The notes under the pieces: model-generated
Databases searched by the model: none
What the model was told of the DNA's origin: nothing
The model's input: only the letters and a program-made list of their open reading frames with translations
Shown here: piece after piece, positions 18,701 through 30,700 of the stretch
How the letters are laid out: each line of letters starts with the position of its first letter
Position numbering within the stretch: the stretch's first letter is position 1
From: Halichondria panicea
Taxonomy: Eukaryota; Porifera; Demospongiae; Suberitida; Halichondriidae
Length of the DNA stretch: 64,000 nucleotides
Assembly (NCBI RefSeq): GCF_963675165.1
Contig: NC_087378.1
Coordinates: 2,887,525 to 2,951,524, forward strand
Direction: 5' to 3'
Translations under genes and position numbers: made by a program

Positions 18701-20736
18701 TCTGTCAGTGAATTACATCCGTTCTTGCCCTACATTTTGCAGGAGCTACTGGAAGAGTCACGGTCTTGTCACTGGCGGGCAGTACAATTCCCATGAGGGA
18801 TGTCAGCCGTACGAGATTCAGTCATGTGATCACCATGTCAATGGTATGTACACTGCATATTATATAGTGCTAGCACTGGCTAAGTGTGAGGTGTACAGTA
18901 GATCGCCAGACTTACAACCTTAGTTACAAGTCACTCTATCCATACTACATGTATGTATTTTCAACAAGCACATCAAGGTTAGCTGGTTATTTTTGCGGTT
19001 TTTGCCGATTGACTTTGTACCTTGAAAATTTTAGAATCATGGTTTACTTCTGGTATATATTGCAAGACCTCTCTACTGAGGAGTGTGGTCATTTGAACCT
19101 CTATCCTTGAAAAAAATCCCCGAAATTAGTTCGAGCAATCCGTGAAAATAATCCACCGTACGATATTAGTGTTAGTGTGTCATTATTTTTAGGCACCAAG
19201 TCACCTTGTGCGCCAAAAGAAGAACCCACTCCTAAATGCAAGAAGACCTGTGAGGATGGCTATAACGTTACTTTTGAGAAGGACTTGCACTACGGAGCCA
19301 CTTCCTACGCCGTCAGTTCCGAAGTAGAAAATATCCAGACTGAGATAATGACCAATGGCCCTGTTGAGGGAACGTTCAAGGTCTATGAGGATTTCCTTTC
19401 CTACAAATCTGGTACATTAAACTTACCATACTCATAATTGATGCCCTTCCTATCGTAGTTAGCTTAAAAGAATTATTTTTTACCATACCAAGACAGCAAT
19501 TGGTTGGATTTTTATGTATATAGACAGCAATAGAACTAATCCATGAGTTTTACTACTCATTTGTCTCAGGTGTGTACAAGCATACCTCAGGTAAATTTCT
19601 TGGCGGCCATGCCATCCGGATCCTGGGCTGGGGCACCGATAATGGTACCGATTACTGGATTGTTGCAAACTCCTGGAATGTCCACTGGGGAAACAAAGGT
19701 GAGATGGAATGTATTTTCACCATTTTGTGCCAAACTTTGTACTCTAATTTTACCGCAATCATAAAAATAAGGGGTTAATTCAGGCAGGGCTGCATTAAGG
19801 ATATTTCGCCCCCCCCCCCCCCCCCCCCGGGATTTAACAATTTTGATTATAATGACAATAGTATTAGTATAGTATTTCTCTCAGGTGTGTACAAGCAAAC
19901 ATACAGTACCGGTACCGAGTGGCTACAACTGCATGGCTCCGGGTTGTGCTAAACTAGACTGGAAATCACTCCGCTTCACTGCGCTCTGGGGACTGGCATG
20001 CTGCATGTTGAGAGTTGTCCCGTTGGAATCCAATGCGTAATGCGTGGGTGGTATTGCTTCAGCCTCGAGTGCAGACAGCCAGTGATGTACTTATACTTTA
20101 CTTATACTCGAGACCAATAATGTTTTGTGCAGTAATAGTTAGTGCGTGGGGCGGTGCACAGTGACGTTTGCATTCTTGTGAGAGCGTGAAGAATCAGAGA
20201 CAACTCTCAACACAGCAGCTGCCGGCCTACAGTAGTGCCAGTCCCCAGAGCGCTGTAAAGAGAGTGGTTTCCAGTCTAGAGCTTAACTCCTAGCTAGTAA
20301 TTAGTTATATAGCTAGAGTATAATTTTCGTGGGCAAACTGACCTCCACGCAATTTTCCCCCACAAAAACGTAGGCGCGGCTCACCGAAACGCATGCAATG
20401 CAGTGCAGGTAATCTCACCGTTTTCAAGTTGAACTAATTTTTTTACCCAAGGAAAATCACCCGCTATACAGTATGATTATGATGTTTTAGGATGCATGGT
20501 AAGTAGAAAAAATAATACTGCATGGGACTGAGCAGTTGAGGCACCGTAGATACATGTAGCATATTAAGTGTTAACACCCAACAACTTAAGTACTTGGACT
20601 GAAATTAATCAGCTCATAACATTCATCACTCTTTTTCTTGTTTACTCTAGGTTTCTTTAACATTTTCCGTGGTGATGATAACTGTGGAATTGAGTATGGC
20701 ATTGTTGCTGGAATGCCGAAAAAGTACAGCTCCTAA
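15763..20736 (+). CDS. CTSB: cathepsin B-like cysteine protease, copy 1
   Basis: Seven exons: 15763-16074, 17593-17702, 18648-18677, 18743-18843, 19193-19411, 19570-19698, 20651-20736 (987 nt, 328 aa). A papain-family (C1A) lysosomal or secreted protease made as a preproenzyme: signal peptide about 1-17, propeptide with [12 protein letters not shown], mature enzyme starting near the [12 protein letters not shown] block. The catalytic triad is present: Cys about 103 in DQGSCGSCW, His about 271 in [11 protein letters not shown], Asn about 291 in VANSWN. The occluding-loop pair HH (CDHHVNG) that gives cathepsin B its dipeptidyl-carboxypeptidase activity is kept, so the protein looks active. Exon 3 is only 30 nt. 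Intron 2 carries a CGAGGT repeat with an extra inserted element. Poly(A) signal AATAAA at 20811-20816. Confidence 0.94.
17750..18615 (+). repeat. CGAGGT-type repeat, copy 2 (cathepsin copy 1, intron 2), interrupted
   Basis: Starts acctcggtgcgcacgtgcaa and ends gcatcagcacccgcggtgct. About 300 bp of foreign sequence (about 18217-18512), containing an element that ends in tacggta, interrupts it; the matching copy in the second cathepsin gene lacks this. Confidence 0.8.
20315..20473. repeat. TACCGTATAGC-type MITE, degraded left end (cathepsin copy 1, intron 6)
   Basis: Shares the inner ttcgtgggcaaactgacctc block and ends acccgctatacagta. A related partial copy at about 26984-27120 is in the same intron of copy 2. 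Confidence 0.7.
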
Positions 20737-20926
20737 GCTTACGGCTGTACATAACTTGAAGACTTTAGTGTTCTTGAATTACATGAGTACCTGTAGTTTA
20801 CGTTTGTGAAAATAAATGAATCCCTTTGTTATTTACTATGAGTGTTTATTACGTTTGTGAATAGTTGTTTGTGAAAAGAATTCAATCCTCCAAATGTTTG
20901 TTTTATGAAAGAAAGACCTGTATGAT

Positions 20927-21207
20927 TCACACATCAAGTTCCATTTTTACGATGGGATTGTCCATCAACAACAAATCATCAATATTAAAATCTTCTATAC
21001 CCTCTTCCAAAGTCTTGGATCTGCATTACATACGTGTTAGGATGGACATGTAATATTAATTGGAGCTCTGCTCTTGTCAAAACTTACTTCCAAATAGGAA
21101 CAGCCTCCTGCTGGGCTGGCTCCTCAGGTTCTGGGGGCTGGTCAACCGTCTCAAAGAGATCGTGCTTCCATTGCACTGGGCTCCTGTCTCTGCCACCACT
21201 GTGTCTC
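20927..21207 (-). pseudogene. relic of the last two exons of the Barentsz-like gene
   Basis: On the minus strand, 21088-21207 and 20927-21020 copy exons 7 and 8 of the gene at 27704-31539 with high identity. Both frames are still open: QWKHDLFETVDQ, then SKTLEEGIEDF to the stop. Exon 7 here is 12 nt longer (extra PEEPAQ-type residues). No upstream exons exist to the right, where retrotransposon fragments follow, so this is a 5'-truncated copy carried by the cathepsin segmental duplication. Confidence 0.85.
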
Positions 21208-21439
21208 CTGTGCATGTGTCGTGACAAACAATTCACTCTGTTCAGTAATGGTTATTACAGGATTTGTACATAATTATGAAATGTGTGGGAACTTTCTAAG
21301 AAATTGTGGGGTGTGGACATAATTATAGCACATTAAAATTCAAAACTTAAATTAAACACTTTAAATCGAGGTTTTACGGGTACGGTACATGTAACTATAA
21401 CCTTTATTTTATTTTATGTATAATTATAATGTTAATGTG

Positions 21440-22330
21440 ATAATACGTGTGTGACGATACATTGTAAAGGGAAGTTATACATGACTGTTTATTGTTATAC
21501 GATTGAGATAAAAAGATTGCACCTGGCCTTCGTGGACGTCCAAGTCGATAGAGTCTGTACTGACTGTGTTGGGTTCGGAAGCAAAGGTAGATCGGGAGCC
21601 ACGGATGCACATTACAGCCGATCTTAGCAGTGAGAAATTTAGTCTGCATCTCACCCAATGGAGGGGGTAGAACTGTATGGTCTTCCTTGCTTCTCGGATA
21701 TTAGAGATGCCAACCTCTTGTAGACGATGGTTGCGACTGGGCCAATTCCTCCAGCAGCAGAGAGAACCAGTGGGGTGAATGAGCCGTGTTCTATCTCCCT
21801 AATGCGCTCTTCGTAATATCTCTTCTTCTCTAACTCATTCTTTCTATAGCATTGGGTCTGATGCGTATGGGTTAAATACCCTAACATAAAAAAAAATGCA
21901 CTCTGTCTATCTCTTCCCCAAAAGCTTTGTGCGACAATGTCCAAACGAGCACCATCCTCGCGATTGGCTGTCCTGTGTTCAAATTGCTCCCCAGTTACAG
22001 GTTGTAATCCAGGTTCTATTTTCACGTTGTGGCAGACTTCGTTCATTAGGGTTGTAGTCCTATCACGAATCTCGTTATGGTGTATCGATGGAAAGCCTCC
22101 CCTAGGACAGCTAAGCGCATGTTCAGCTGTGAAGAACTTTCCACAAACACAGTGGGAGGGTAAGTTTGGTGGTCGCCAACCGTAGCGGAGGCAAAGGGCA
22201 TCCCTGAAGGCTCCTTTGTGTAGTGCAAACCCATGTTCAGTGATGGGTAGAGCTGATAGCCAATTTGAGGTGCCTTTCTCGGAGCAGATTGTGAGAGATT
22301 TTTTTAGGTTAGTTGGTAGGGTTTCCTTTA
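21440..22330 (-). mobile_element. non-LTR retrotransposon fragment (C-terminal part of the polyprotein)
   Basis: Minus-strand frames 21651-22046 and 21404-21658, with the preceding piece around 22046-22300, together read like the region after the reverse transcriptase in LINE-type elements of marine invertebrates: GWRPPNLPSHCVCGKFF, then EHALSCPRGG, HNEIRD, RTANREDGARLDI, then RRYEERIREIEHGSFTPLVL-like text. Several frame changes show decay. Family placement is from memory of the pattern. Confidence 0.65.
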
Positions 22331-22379
22331 GGTCACTTCTTTCACTTGGGTTTGAGCATAGATCTATGGTTTGAGATAC

Positions 22380-22860
22380 CTATTGATGATAATCTTCAAT
22401 TCCTCCACCCATAGGCCATGTGTCCACCTTTTGTTCTACATTAACATTTTAATCGGCCTGGAATCCCATCAATCAACACTCACCAAGAAACTGGAGAACA
22501 CCCAATCATTTGCCTGTAAAATCATAACCAAAGAATGGAAATCTGACTATATTTCTCTACTTAACAAACTCCAACTCAAATCACTTAAAGACCGCAGGAA
22601 TATCCAAAAACTTAAAGTATGCTTCAAAATCATCAACAACAAATCCTGTATTCCTCCCTCTGTCTTCTCACCCCACCCATCCCCTTCTCCCCGTCACCCG
22701 CACAGCCAAATACTCTTTATACCACATGTGGGCACCTCATCCCACAAACATTCCTTTTTTCTGGATGTAATACCGAAATGGAATTCTTTACCACCAGAAG
22801 TTATCAACCAGAGGAGGTGCGACATCCGCGTGTCAAAGGAAACGTTTTAGACACACATTC
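22380..22860 (+). mobile_element. LINE reverse-transcriptase C-terminal fragment
   Basis: The plus-strand frame 22371-22850 has the hallmark end of CR1/L2-like reverse transcriptases: LEnTQSFACKIITKEW, LNKLQLKSLKDRRNIQKL, then the terminal WNSLPPEVIN. The frame breaks off inside a hairpin at 22808-22920. It opposes the neighbouring fragment, so two separate insertions are likely. Confidence 0.7.
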
Positions 22861-22920
22861 CTTAGGTCAAAGTTCAGAATGTGTGTGTTAAAGACACGCG
22901 GATGTCGTACCTCCTCTGGT
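22808..22920. repeat. inverted repeat at the end of the LINE fragment
   Basis: Arms beginning accagaggaggtgcgacatc and ending gatgtcgtacctcctctggt, with a second matched segment (acacacattc / gaatgtgtgt) inside. The terminal LINE codons are duplicated in inverted orientation around a short loop. Confidence 0.85.
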
Positions 22921-23280
22921 TATCAACAGCTCCTCTGATTCATCATTTAAATCGAACCTCAGTAGCTCAATAATGTGATAATTATTATAATTAGCCATAG
23001 CTCCTTACTTTTTGTTTTATTTTTCTGTTTTTGTGTTGTCCAGGGGAAGTCTTCACACTGGCCATCTGAGCTACCTGAAGAAGGGCGGCTGATTCATGAG
23101 ACTGGATGCTTAGAGCTGCTTTACACATGCGCAATGGATTATCCCTCACATGACTCTATTAAGTCAGCAGATAATTTTCCTGCAGTTAGTTAATGCAAAG
23201 AGCTACGAATTTCAGAGCTACTCAGCGAGTTATTAAGTACGTAGGCCTACATCTACTTCACTTCCCAAAGAGTTGAAAAC

Positions 23281-26200
23281 ATGTTGAAGATAGCTATTGT
23301 TGCTGTTCTATTAGCAGTAGCTTCTGCTGAGCTGATGGACCAGCAAAAGATGTCTGATGACATTAATTCCTTGGGAACAACATGGAAGGCTGGCATCAAC
23401 CGAAGGTTTGAAGGGCTCTCGGAGCATTCCATCCGTAGACAAATGGGAGTTATCTCTGGTGGTCCCAAACTTCCTGAAAAAGACATCACACCGCTGAAAA
23501 ATATCCCTGACTCCTTCGATTCTCGTACCGAGTGGGCAAGCTGCCCCTCCATACTGGAGGTCAGGGACCAGGGTTCCTGTGGGAGTTGCTGGGTGAGTTG
23601 GCATGTCATCCTATAGATCTACCTGGATCCTTTAATAGTTACCGTATTTAATTAATACCGTATAGCGGGTAATTTTTGTGGGGTAAAAAATTCGTTCAAC
23701 TTGAAAAACGGTGGTTTTCGTGAGTAAAAATTTCGTTTAGTCTCATGGCCTGCACTGCATTCCTACGTTTCGGTAGGCCACGCCTACCTTAAAATTTCGT
23801 GGAGGTCAGCTTGCCCACGAAAATAGCGAATATTTTACCCGACGAAAATTACCCGTTATACGGTAGAGGTTATGCACGGGGCGTGGTCAACACACCCACG
23901 TGGATTATTGTCAGCCACCATAGATAAAAGGATTGGAAACACTTAGTGCCTCGAAAACTATCTGCGTTGCTTGCGAGGTTAATCGAGGCCGCCTACTGTA
24001 CATGGAAAAAATGGCCAAAAAGATACAAATGATTGTCTTACTAGGTGTGAGAATCCTGCTGCTGAACTTTTTACTGTTTGATATTTCAGGCTATGACACA
24101 CAGTATACTACTTATTTATTATAGGTGTTATTGGTGCAGAAACGTCCTGAAATAGTGAAAACAATGTTTCTGTACCTCTAGCTACTTACCAAAAAATTCT
24201 GTTATCATAAAAAACATCAAACAGAAATTGTAGATTTGCAAAACAGCCAGCCCAAAAAAATGAATACCGTATAGCGCGAAATTTTCGAGGGGCTCAATTT
24301 TCCACTGCTCGTGGAGTTCTTAAAAGAGAGCAAAGCAATTCCCATGAATCATTCATGTTTAGCCCTCGTGTTAAAAAGTAAGCCTCGATTAAACCGCGGA
24401 GATACACGGATGGTACTTCGAAGGTACTATCCGTTTCCAATCCTTCTCTACTCTATCTAAGCTAGTGGGGGCTGCATTTTGACCTCCATTTTAGGACATT
24501 ACATAAAAATAATTATTGTTGGTCAGAAAATTACCCAGTGCCTTAAATCGTTATTTATAATTAAGGCAAAACGAATGAACTTACCGTGTTTATTTAACCG
24601 GCGCGGTGTGCCGACTGTGGGAGTGTGTATAATTATTATTGCGAAGTATGAATTTACTCTCTGAATTGATAATGACTGTGCAGGCTTTTGGTGCAGTTGA
24701 GGCCATGACTGACCGTTACTGTATCCATTTCCAAGAGAAAACTCACATATCTGCTAATGAGCTAAATTCTTGCTGTGAAATGTGTGGCAATGGGTGAGCC
24801 TCTATCTGATTTAAATCATGAGTACAGCTACTATAATTATACCTCAGTGCGCACGCGCAAGCGAGGTATATGGTAGTGTGTGTGTGTGTGTGTGTACTGC
24901 TACAGCTGCTGAACGATCAATGAACTGTAAGTAAGAATTTCTATAGGCTTCTAGTCGTGTTTTCTTGGAGTGGATTTGCAAAATAATGCTTCATTCTCGA
25001 GTTATGCCTAGTTTTGCTTACTTGGAATGCCTTTTCAGAAGAGTGCTTAGCAAAACTTATTCACCTACAGTGTTGCTACTCTACTTAGTAGTTAGAGTTA
25101 GCTCTGCACTAGAACGCTAGCTATTGGTAGCTGCAAGAGTGAGAAATAGCTGCAAGGCTCTGCTGATGCAGCCATTAGTTTTTAGACTTGAACTTTTGGC
25201 ATCAATCGTTTTTTAAAGCAATCATGGTCGATCATTACCCACTCTTTGAGCATGCAAAAATGTTGATCATGATAATTATAATGTGTGTAAAAAAGTATAA
25301 AAAGTATTACAGTAGTAGCTTTGGCGCTTCCACCGAGGCATCAGCACCTGCCCCCACGCTGCTTCATTATACTACTTTACTACTTTTGTGTTTCGTTCAG
25401 ATGCGGAGGTGGCTACCTAGAAGCAGCATGGTAAGTTCTAATGTGCTGGAGTATCTGTCAGTGAATTACGTCCTTTCTTGCCCTACATTTCCAGGAGCTA
25501 CTGGAAGAGTCATGGTCTTGTCACTGGCGGGCAGTACAATTCCAAGGAGGGATGTCAGCCATACGAGGTTCCATCATGTGATCACCATGTCAATGGTATG
25601 TCATAGTGCTAGCAGTGTTTTTGCTAAGTGTGAGGTAGATCGCCAGACTTACCAGGTCCCTCTATATCCATACTATTTCAACAAGCACAACAGTTAGCTG
25701 GTTATTTTTGCGGTTTTTGGCGATTGATTTCCGGCATTGCAAGACCTCTACTGTGGGGTGTGGTCATTTGAACCTCTATCCTCGAAAATAAAATCCCCGA
25801 AGATAATCTACTGTACGATATAGTGTTATTGTGTCATCATTTTTAGGCACCAAGTCACCTTGTGGGCCAGAAGAACGCACTCCTAAATGCAAGAAGACCT
25901 GTGAGGATGGCTATACCGTTACTTTTGAGAAGGACTTGCACTACGGAGCCACTTCCTACGGCGTCAGTCCCGCAGTGGAACATATCCAGACTGAGATAAT
26001 GACCAATGGCCCTGTCGAGGGAGCGTTCACTGTCTATGCGGACTTCCTTTCCTACAAATCTGGTACATTTAAACTTTCTATACTCATAATTGATGCCCTT
26101 CCTTTATCGTAAAAAAATAAGTATATAACCGGTTTTTTACTTTTTCCCAAATGGTCATTTTCTATGTATATAACTGAACCATGTGGTGGCAAGCTACTCA

Positions 26201-27371
26201 ATGCACTCATTTCTCTCAGGTGTGTACAAGCATACCACTGGTAAAGAGCTTGGCGGCCATGCCATCAAGATCCTGGGCTGGGGCACCGATAATGGCACCG
26301 ATTACTGGACCGTTGCAAACTCCTGGAATGTCGACTGGGGAAACAAAGGTGAGATGGAATGTATTGTACCATTTTGTGCCAAACTTTGTACTCTAATTTT
26401 ACCACAATCGTAAAAATAAGGGGTTCAGTACATACTATCCATTTTGGTATAAGAATCTGCATTGTTTAAACATACGGTACCAGTACCATAGATTGAAGAG
26501 AGAGGGAGGTTTTAATTGAGGCTTACTCCCAACGTGGAGTCTAAACATGAATAATTCATGAGCATTGTTTTTTTTTTGCTGTCTGTAAAAAGTCTGCTCG
26601 ACTTAACCTCATGCTTAAGGCCATTTGGCACACAGCACACTACTTAGTAACACGACCTTAGCTTATATCATAGGTGCTATAGGAACACAAGCATGAAAAC
26701 GTGCTCTGTACCTCTAGCTACTTTACAACAATCATGATTATGTTTTCTTCCTTTCCAAATTATGTTGGAGGGGCCTTTGAGAAGCATGCATTAAACACAA
26801 TAAGTTTCGCGGGAGTTTTAGGGTGAAACACAGATGATTTCAGCCCCATCTGTGTACACTCAATGTAAAAGCATCATGTGAACTGCCTCCGTTGCCAATC
26901 CCTCTGTCTTCAATCTATGCTGGTACCGAGTGGCTGACAACTTCAGGGTTGTGCTAAACTTGGTTCTACTCCTAGCTAGAGCATACCGTATAGTGGGTAA
27001 TTTTCGTGGGCAAGCTGACCTCACGCAATTTTCCCTCAAAAAACCGTAGATGCGACTTACCAAAACGCTCAAGTGAATTTTTTTACTCACCGTTTTCTAA
27101 TTTTTTTACCCCACGATGATTATGATGTTTTAGGATGCATGGTAAGTAGAAGAATACTGGGAGCCTGAGCACCATAGACAGCACATTGAGTGTTGGCCAC
27201 ACCCAACAATTTAATAAGTACTCGGACTGAAATTAATCAGCTCATAACATTCATCACTCTTTTATATTGTTTTCTCTAGGTTTCTTTAACATCATCCGTG
27301 GTGAAGAAAGAGAAAACTGTGGAATTGAGATGAACATTGTTGCTGGAATGCCGAAACAGTACAGTGCTTAA
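23281..27371 (+). CDS. CTSB: cathepsin B-like cysteine protease, copy 2
   Basis: Seven exons with the layout of copy 1: 23281-23592, 24684-24793, 25401-25430, 25495-25595, 25847-26062, 26220-26348, 27280-27371 (990 nt, 329 aa). Five exon lengths are identical between copies (312, 110, 30, 101, 129); exon 5 is 3 nt shorter and exon 7 is 6 nt longer. Signal peptide, propeptide, catalytic Cys (about 103), His (about 270), Asn (about 290) and occluding-loop HH are all present, so both copies look functional. Differences cluster at EL(LA/NS)CC, the TKSPC loop, and the C terminus ([14 protein letters not shown] here against [12 protein letters not shown] in copy 1). Its stop is 332 bp from the stop of the Barentsz-like gene, whose 3' end was co-duplicated. 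Confidence 0.94.
23656..23865. repeat. TACCGTATAGC-type MITE (cathepsin copy 2, intron 1)
   Basis: taccgtatagcgggtaattt at the left, acgaaaattacccgttatac then ggta at the right. Inner arms cgtggaggtcagcttgccca are also shared with the copies at 20315 and 29028. Absent from intron 1 of cathepsin copy 1. Confidence 0.85.
24836..25375 (+). repeat. CGAGGT-type repeat, copy 3 (cathepsin copy 2, intron 2)
   Basis: At the orthologous intron position to the copy at 17750, with the same end blocks but uninterrupted. The insertion therefore predates the cathepsin duplication. Confidence 0.8.
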
Positions 27372-27551
27372 GCTTGCGGCTTTACATAACTTGTAAGACT
27401 TTAACGAGTGTTTAGTGTTTCCTTGAAGTACATGAGTACTCTCACCTGTAGTTTACAGTTTGTGAAAAGAACAAATGTTTATTGAGTGTTTAGTATAGTC
27501 GAATCTGTATAATTATTATTAAGTACAATATGAAAGAAAGACCTGTATGAT

Positions 27552-27636
27552 TCACACATCAAGTTCCATTTTAAAAATGGGATTGTCCATCAACAACAAA
27601 TCAAAGTCTTCTATACCCTCTTCCAAAGTCTTGGAT
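27552..27636 (-). pseudogene. extra tandem copy of the Barentsz-like terminal exon
   Basis: A second copy of the 94-nt terminal exon lies just downstream of the real one. The duplication unit also includes about 55 bp of flank (27494-27637 against 27650-27797). It has a 9-bp in-frame deletion (loss of IDD), and the AG acceptor is destroyed (ttaatcc), so it should not be spliced in. Confidence 0.85.
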
Positions 27637-27703
27637 TAATTGAGTATCTATAGTCGAATCTGTATAATTATTATGTACAATATGAAAGAAAGACCTGTAT
27701 GAT

Positions 27704-30700
27704 TCACACATCAAGTTCCATTTTTACAATGGGATTGTCCATCAACAACAAATCATCAATATCAAAGTCTTCTATACCCTCTTCCAAAGTCTTGGATCTG
27801 TACATGCATGTGATGATGGACATGTAATGATGGACATGTAACATTAATTGGAGCTCTGCTCTTTGTCACAACTTACCCCCATTTAGGAACAGCCTCCTGC
27901 TCAGGTTCTAGGGGCTGGTCAACCGTCTCAAAGAGATCGTGCTTCCATTGTACTGGGCTCCTGTCTCTGCCACCACTGTGTCTCCTGTGCATGTGTCATG
28001 ACAAACAATTCACTCTGTTCTGTAATGGTTATTACAGGATTTGTATAATTACAGTGGAACATCCCCATTAACGACACAACCACATGCTATGAAATGGCCA
28101 GGAGCTCAGATCCTGATTGAAACTATATCTGTAGTGCATCCAGTCCAAAGAGTAGTTGTATCTTGAGCTAGTTTAGAACATTAATTTTGTGCTGATGCCA
28201 CCATTGTATATAATATTGTACTGATACCAATAAATAACCCTGAAATATGGCTGGGGAAATTGGCACCTACTAGCTGGCTAGAATACTAACTGTAGTTTAC
28301 CTGCTGTGGAGAGCAGCCCAGGTTGATAAAGCTACCGTTACTATTTATAGACGGGTAGTAATTTTAGCGTTTTCAGATTTTTAGGTTACTAATTTTGGCG
28401 GATTTGTAGCAAATTCATTCCGTTTTATGGCCGTTCCACTGTATATATATATATATATACATGTACATTATATATAGCAGAATTGCCACTTCACTATGGT
28501 GATGTGTGCATGCATGACTGGCGCATTATATGCTCAACATTTTTGGTTGCTTGAGCAATCGGCAACTTGGTCTTTTACTATGTGATTATAGTGTAAAAAG
28601 TAGACTGGAATCTTCGTGGAAAGTATCCATTATACAACAACAATAGAAATGTTCGATAGGCATGGGACTAAGTTTCCACTGTAAGACTATCGGTACATGT
28701 ACATGTAGAAGTGCCAGGGCCTGACAAATGAAGTGCACATGTTCTAACTCACCTTTCACTCCGGTCTGAACGATTAATGCCTCTGCCGAGTCTTTCCCTT
28801 GGAGGATCCCTACCCCAGTCACGCACCCTACGTCTGTCAGATTGCCGGTCCCAAGTGTCCCTACCTCTATATGAGGATCTAGACCTGTCCCTAGAGTCTC
28901 TGCCTCTAGTCCACCTGCAAGCCACAAAAACATGCCAACTGTTTAGCAACTCGCATGTATAATTATAAGCCCTGGCACATTATAATTTAGGTTCATGTAT
29001 TAGGTAGGCTTGAGCTAGGAAAATGATTACCATATAGCGGGTAAGTTTCGTGGGGTAAAAAATTCGTTCAACTCGAGAAACGGTAGTTTTCGTGAGTAAA
29101 AATTTCGTTTAGTCTCGTGGCTGCACGGCATTCCTACGTTCAGATAAGCCACGCCTACGATAAATTTCGTGGAGGTCAGCCTGCCCACGAAAATAACGAA
29201 TATTTTACCCCACGAAAATTACCCGCTATACGGTAACTGTTTACTTAGGTCTAATATTGACATTTATATTGCAGTTTTTGACAATTATTTTCCTTGATTT
29301 GTGATGTCACAAATCACCGTGTCGATGTTTGCTAGCAAACGGCAAATCGGCAGTCCTCACAAAATGTATGAGATAAACGGTATGCTTTAAATAATAACTT
29401 GACAGTTGTACCATGATAGATGGTACAATTACAAAATTATTAACAAATACAATAAACTCCGGTCAACCTTTGGGAAAGTGTAGTTTGGAACATTAGAGAG
29501 AAATTGCTCATAAAACGCCTCGTGCAATTAGTATCCTTGCCATTGCTTGTTATTCGTGCTATTAATCTCATATTGCACTCTTAGCCATACTATTAATAGG
29601 CCGTACTTCAAGGTGAGTTTTATGCAGCAATTATATCTAGCTAGTAATCCATGCGAAACAAAATGGCCGGTATTATCGAGGTAAATCGTAATTCAGAGAG
29701 CTAGATTAGAGAGAGTCCTACTGTAAAAGTGTACCGTAGACAGATAGTGAAAATTTTGGACATAACTATGGAACAGAGAATTAAAAGTTCGTCCTGTATT
29801 CACATTGTAATATTGTTAATAAGACAAGATCTTTGTTTGGCTGGGGTGTCAGAGGCCGTATCACAGTGTGTTATGGCCTAATCCCAGGGCGAGTGAGCAC
29901 CCCCCCCCCCCTGTATATAACTCTGAATTATAGTATCACGCATACATTTCTAGCACTACGGTAACGTTCATTTGTATATGCAATGTCATCTGTATGTCAT
30001 CTGTGTAAGTTTACTGGGAAATTTAGGTAGATCTGTGGAAGGATTGTGGGGGAAAACAGAAAAATTCAGAGTTGTTTTTTTTAGCATAATTGCTGTAACA
30101 GGGTCTGCGTCATGTGCATTACGTACAGTAACATAAGTTATAATACCTTTCTGGAGAGTGTTGATTCCTTCTCTCTTGTCTTCGAGAATCTGAATTGGTC
30201 CTGTTCTGTGAGGGCTGGGGGGCATCTCGATCATCATGCTGTATATTACAATCACACACGATATAATTATAGTACCGAAGATAATTAATGTACTACTTTT
30301 GATCAGCTTATTTGGAGCTATATACATTGTAAGCTGAAATGGAATTAGTGTAGAACCCTAATAGTTGACCTGACCTCAAAATAGTAACCAGCTCGGGGCA
30401 CTTCCTGAGGGTCCACTAAAGTCTCCGATTGTCTTCTCTCTCCTCTATTTCCATTCTCCTCCATAGTCTCTCTCGATAGGATTCCTTCTGAGCGTCTTCC
30501 CGCTTGACCTCGCCCCTCAGTACGCCCACGTTCCTCACGCCAACTCCTGTCACGGACCCTGTCACGTCCTGTGGGGACACAGTAACATACATTATGCACA
30601 CTTGTATAGTTACAGGCTAATAATATTATTATGTAAGTTTTATTGTCATAATGTAGACGTGTAACATCTTTACCATGGCAACTAACCTCTGTTCACAGTG

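Larger units (their letters stand above)
20737..23280. other. spacer between the cathepsin B copies
   Basis: Contains the 3' UTR of copy 1, the relic of two Barentsz-like exons (20927-21207), two retrotransposon fragments in opposite orientation (about 21440-22330 and 22380-22860), a hairpin at 22808-22920, and the promoter of copy 2. No intact gene. Confidence 0.7.
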
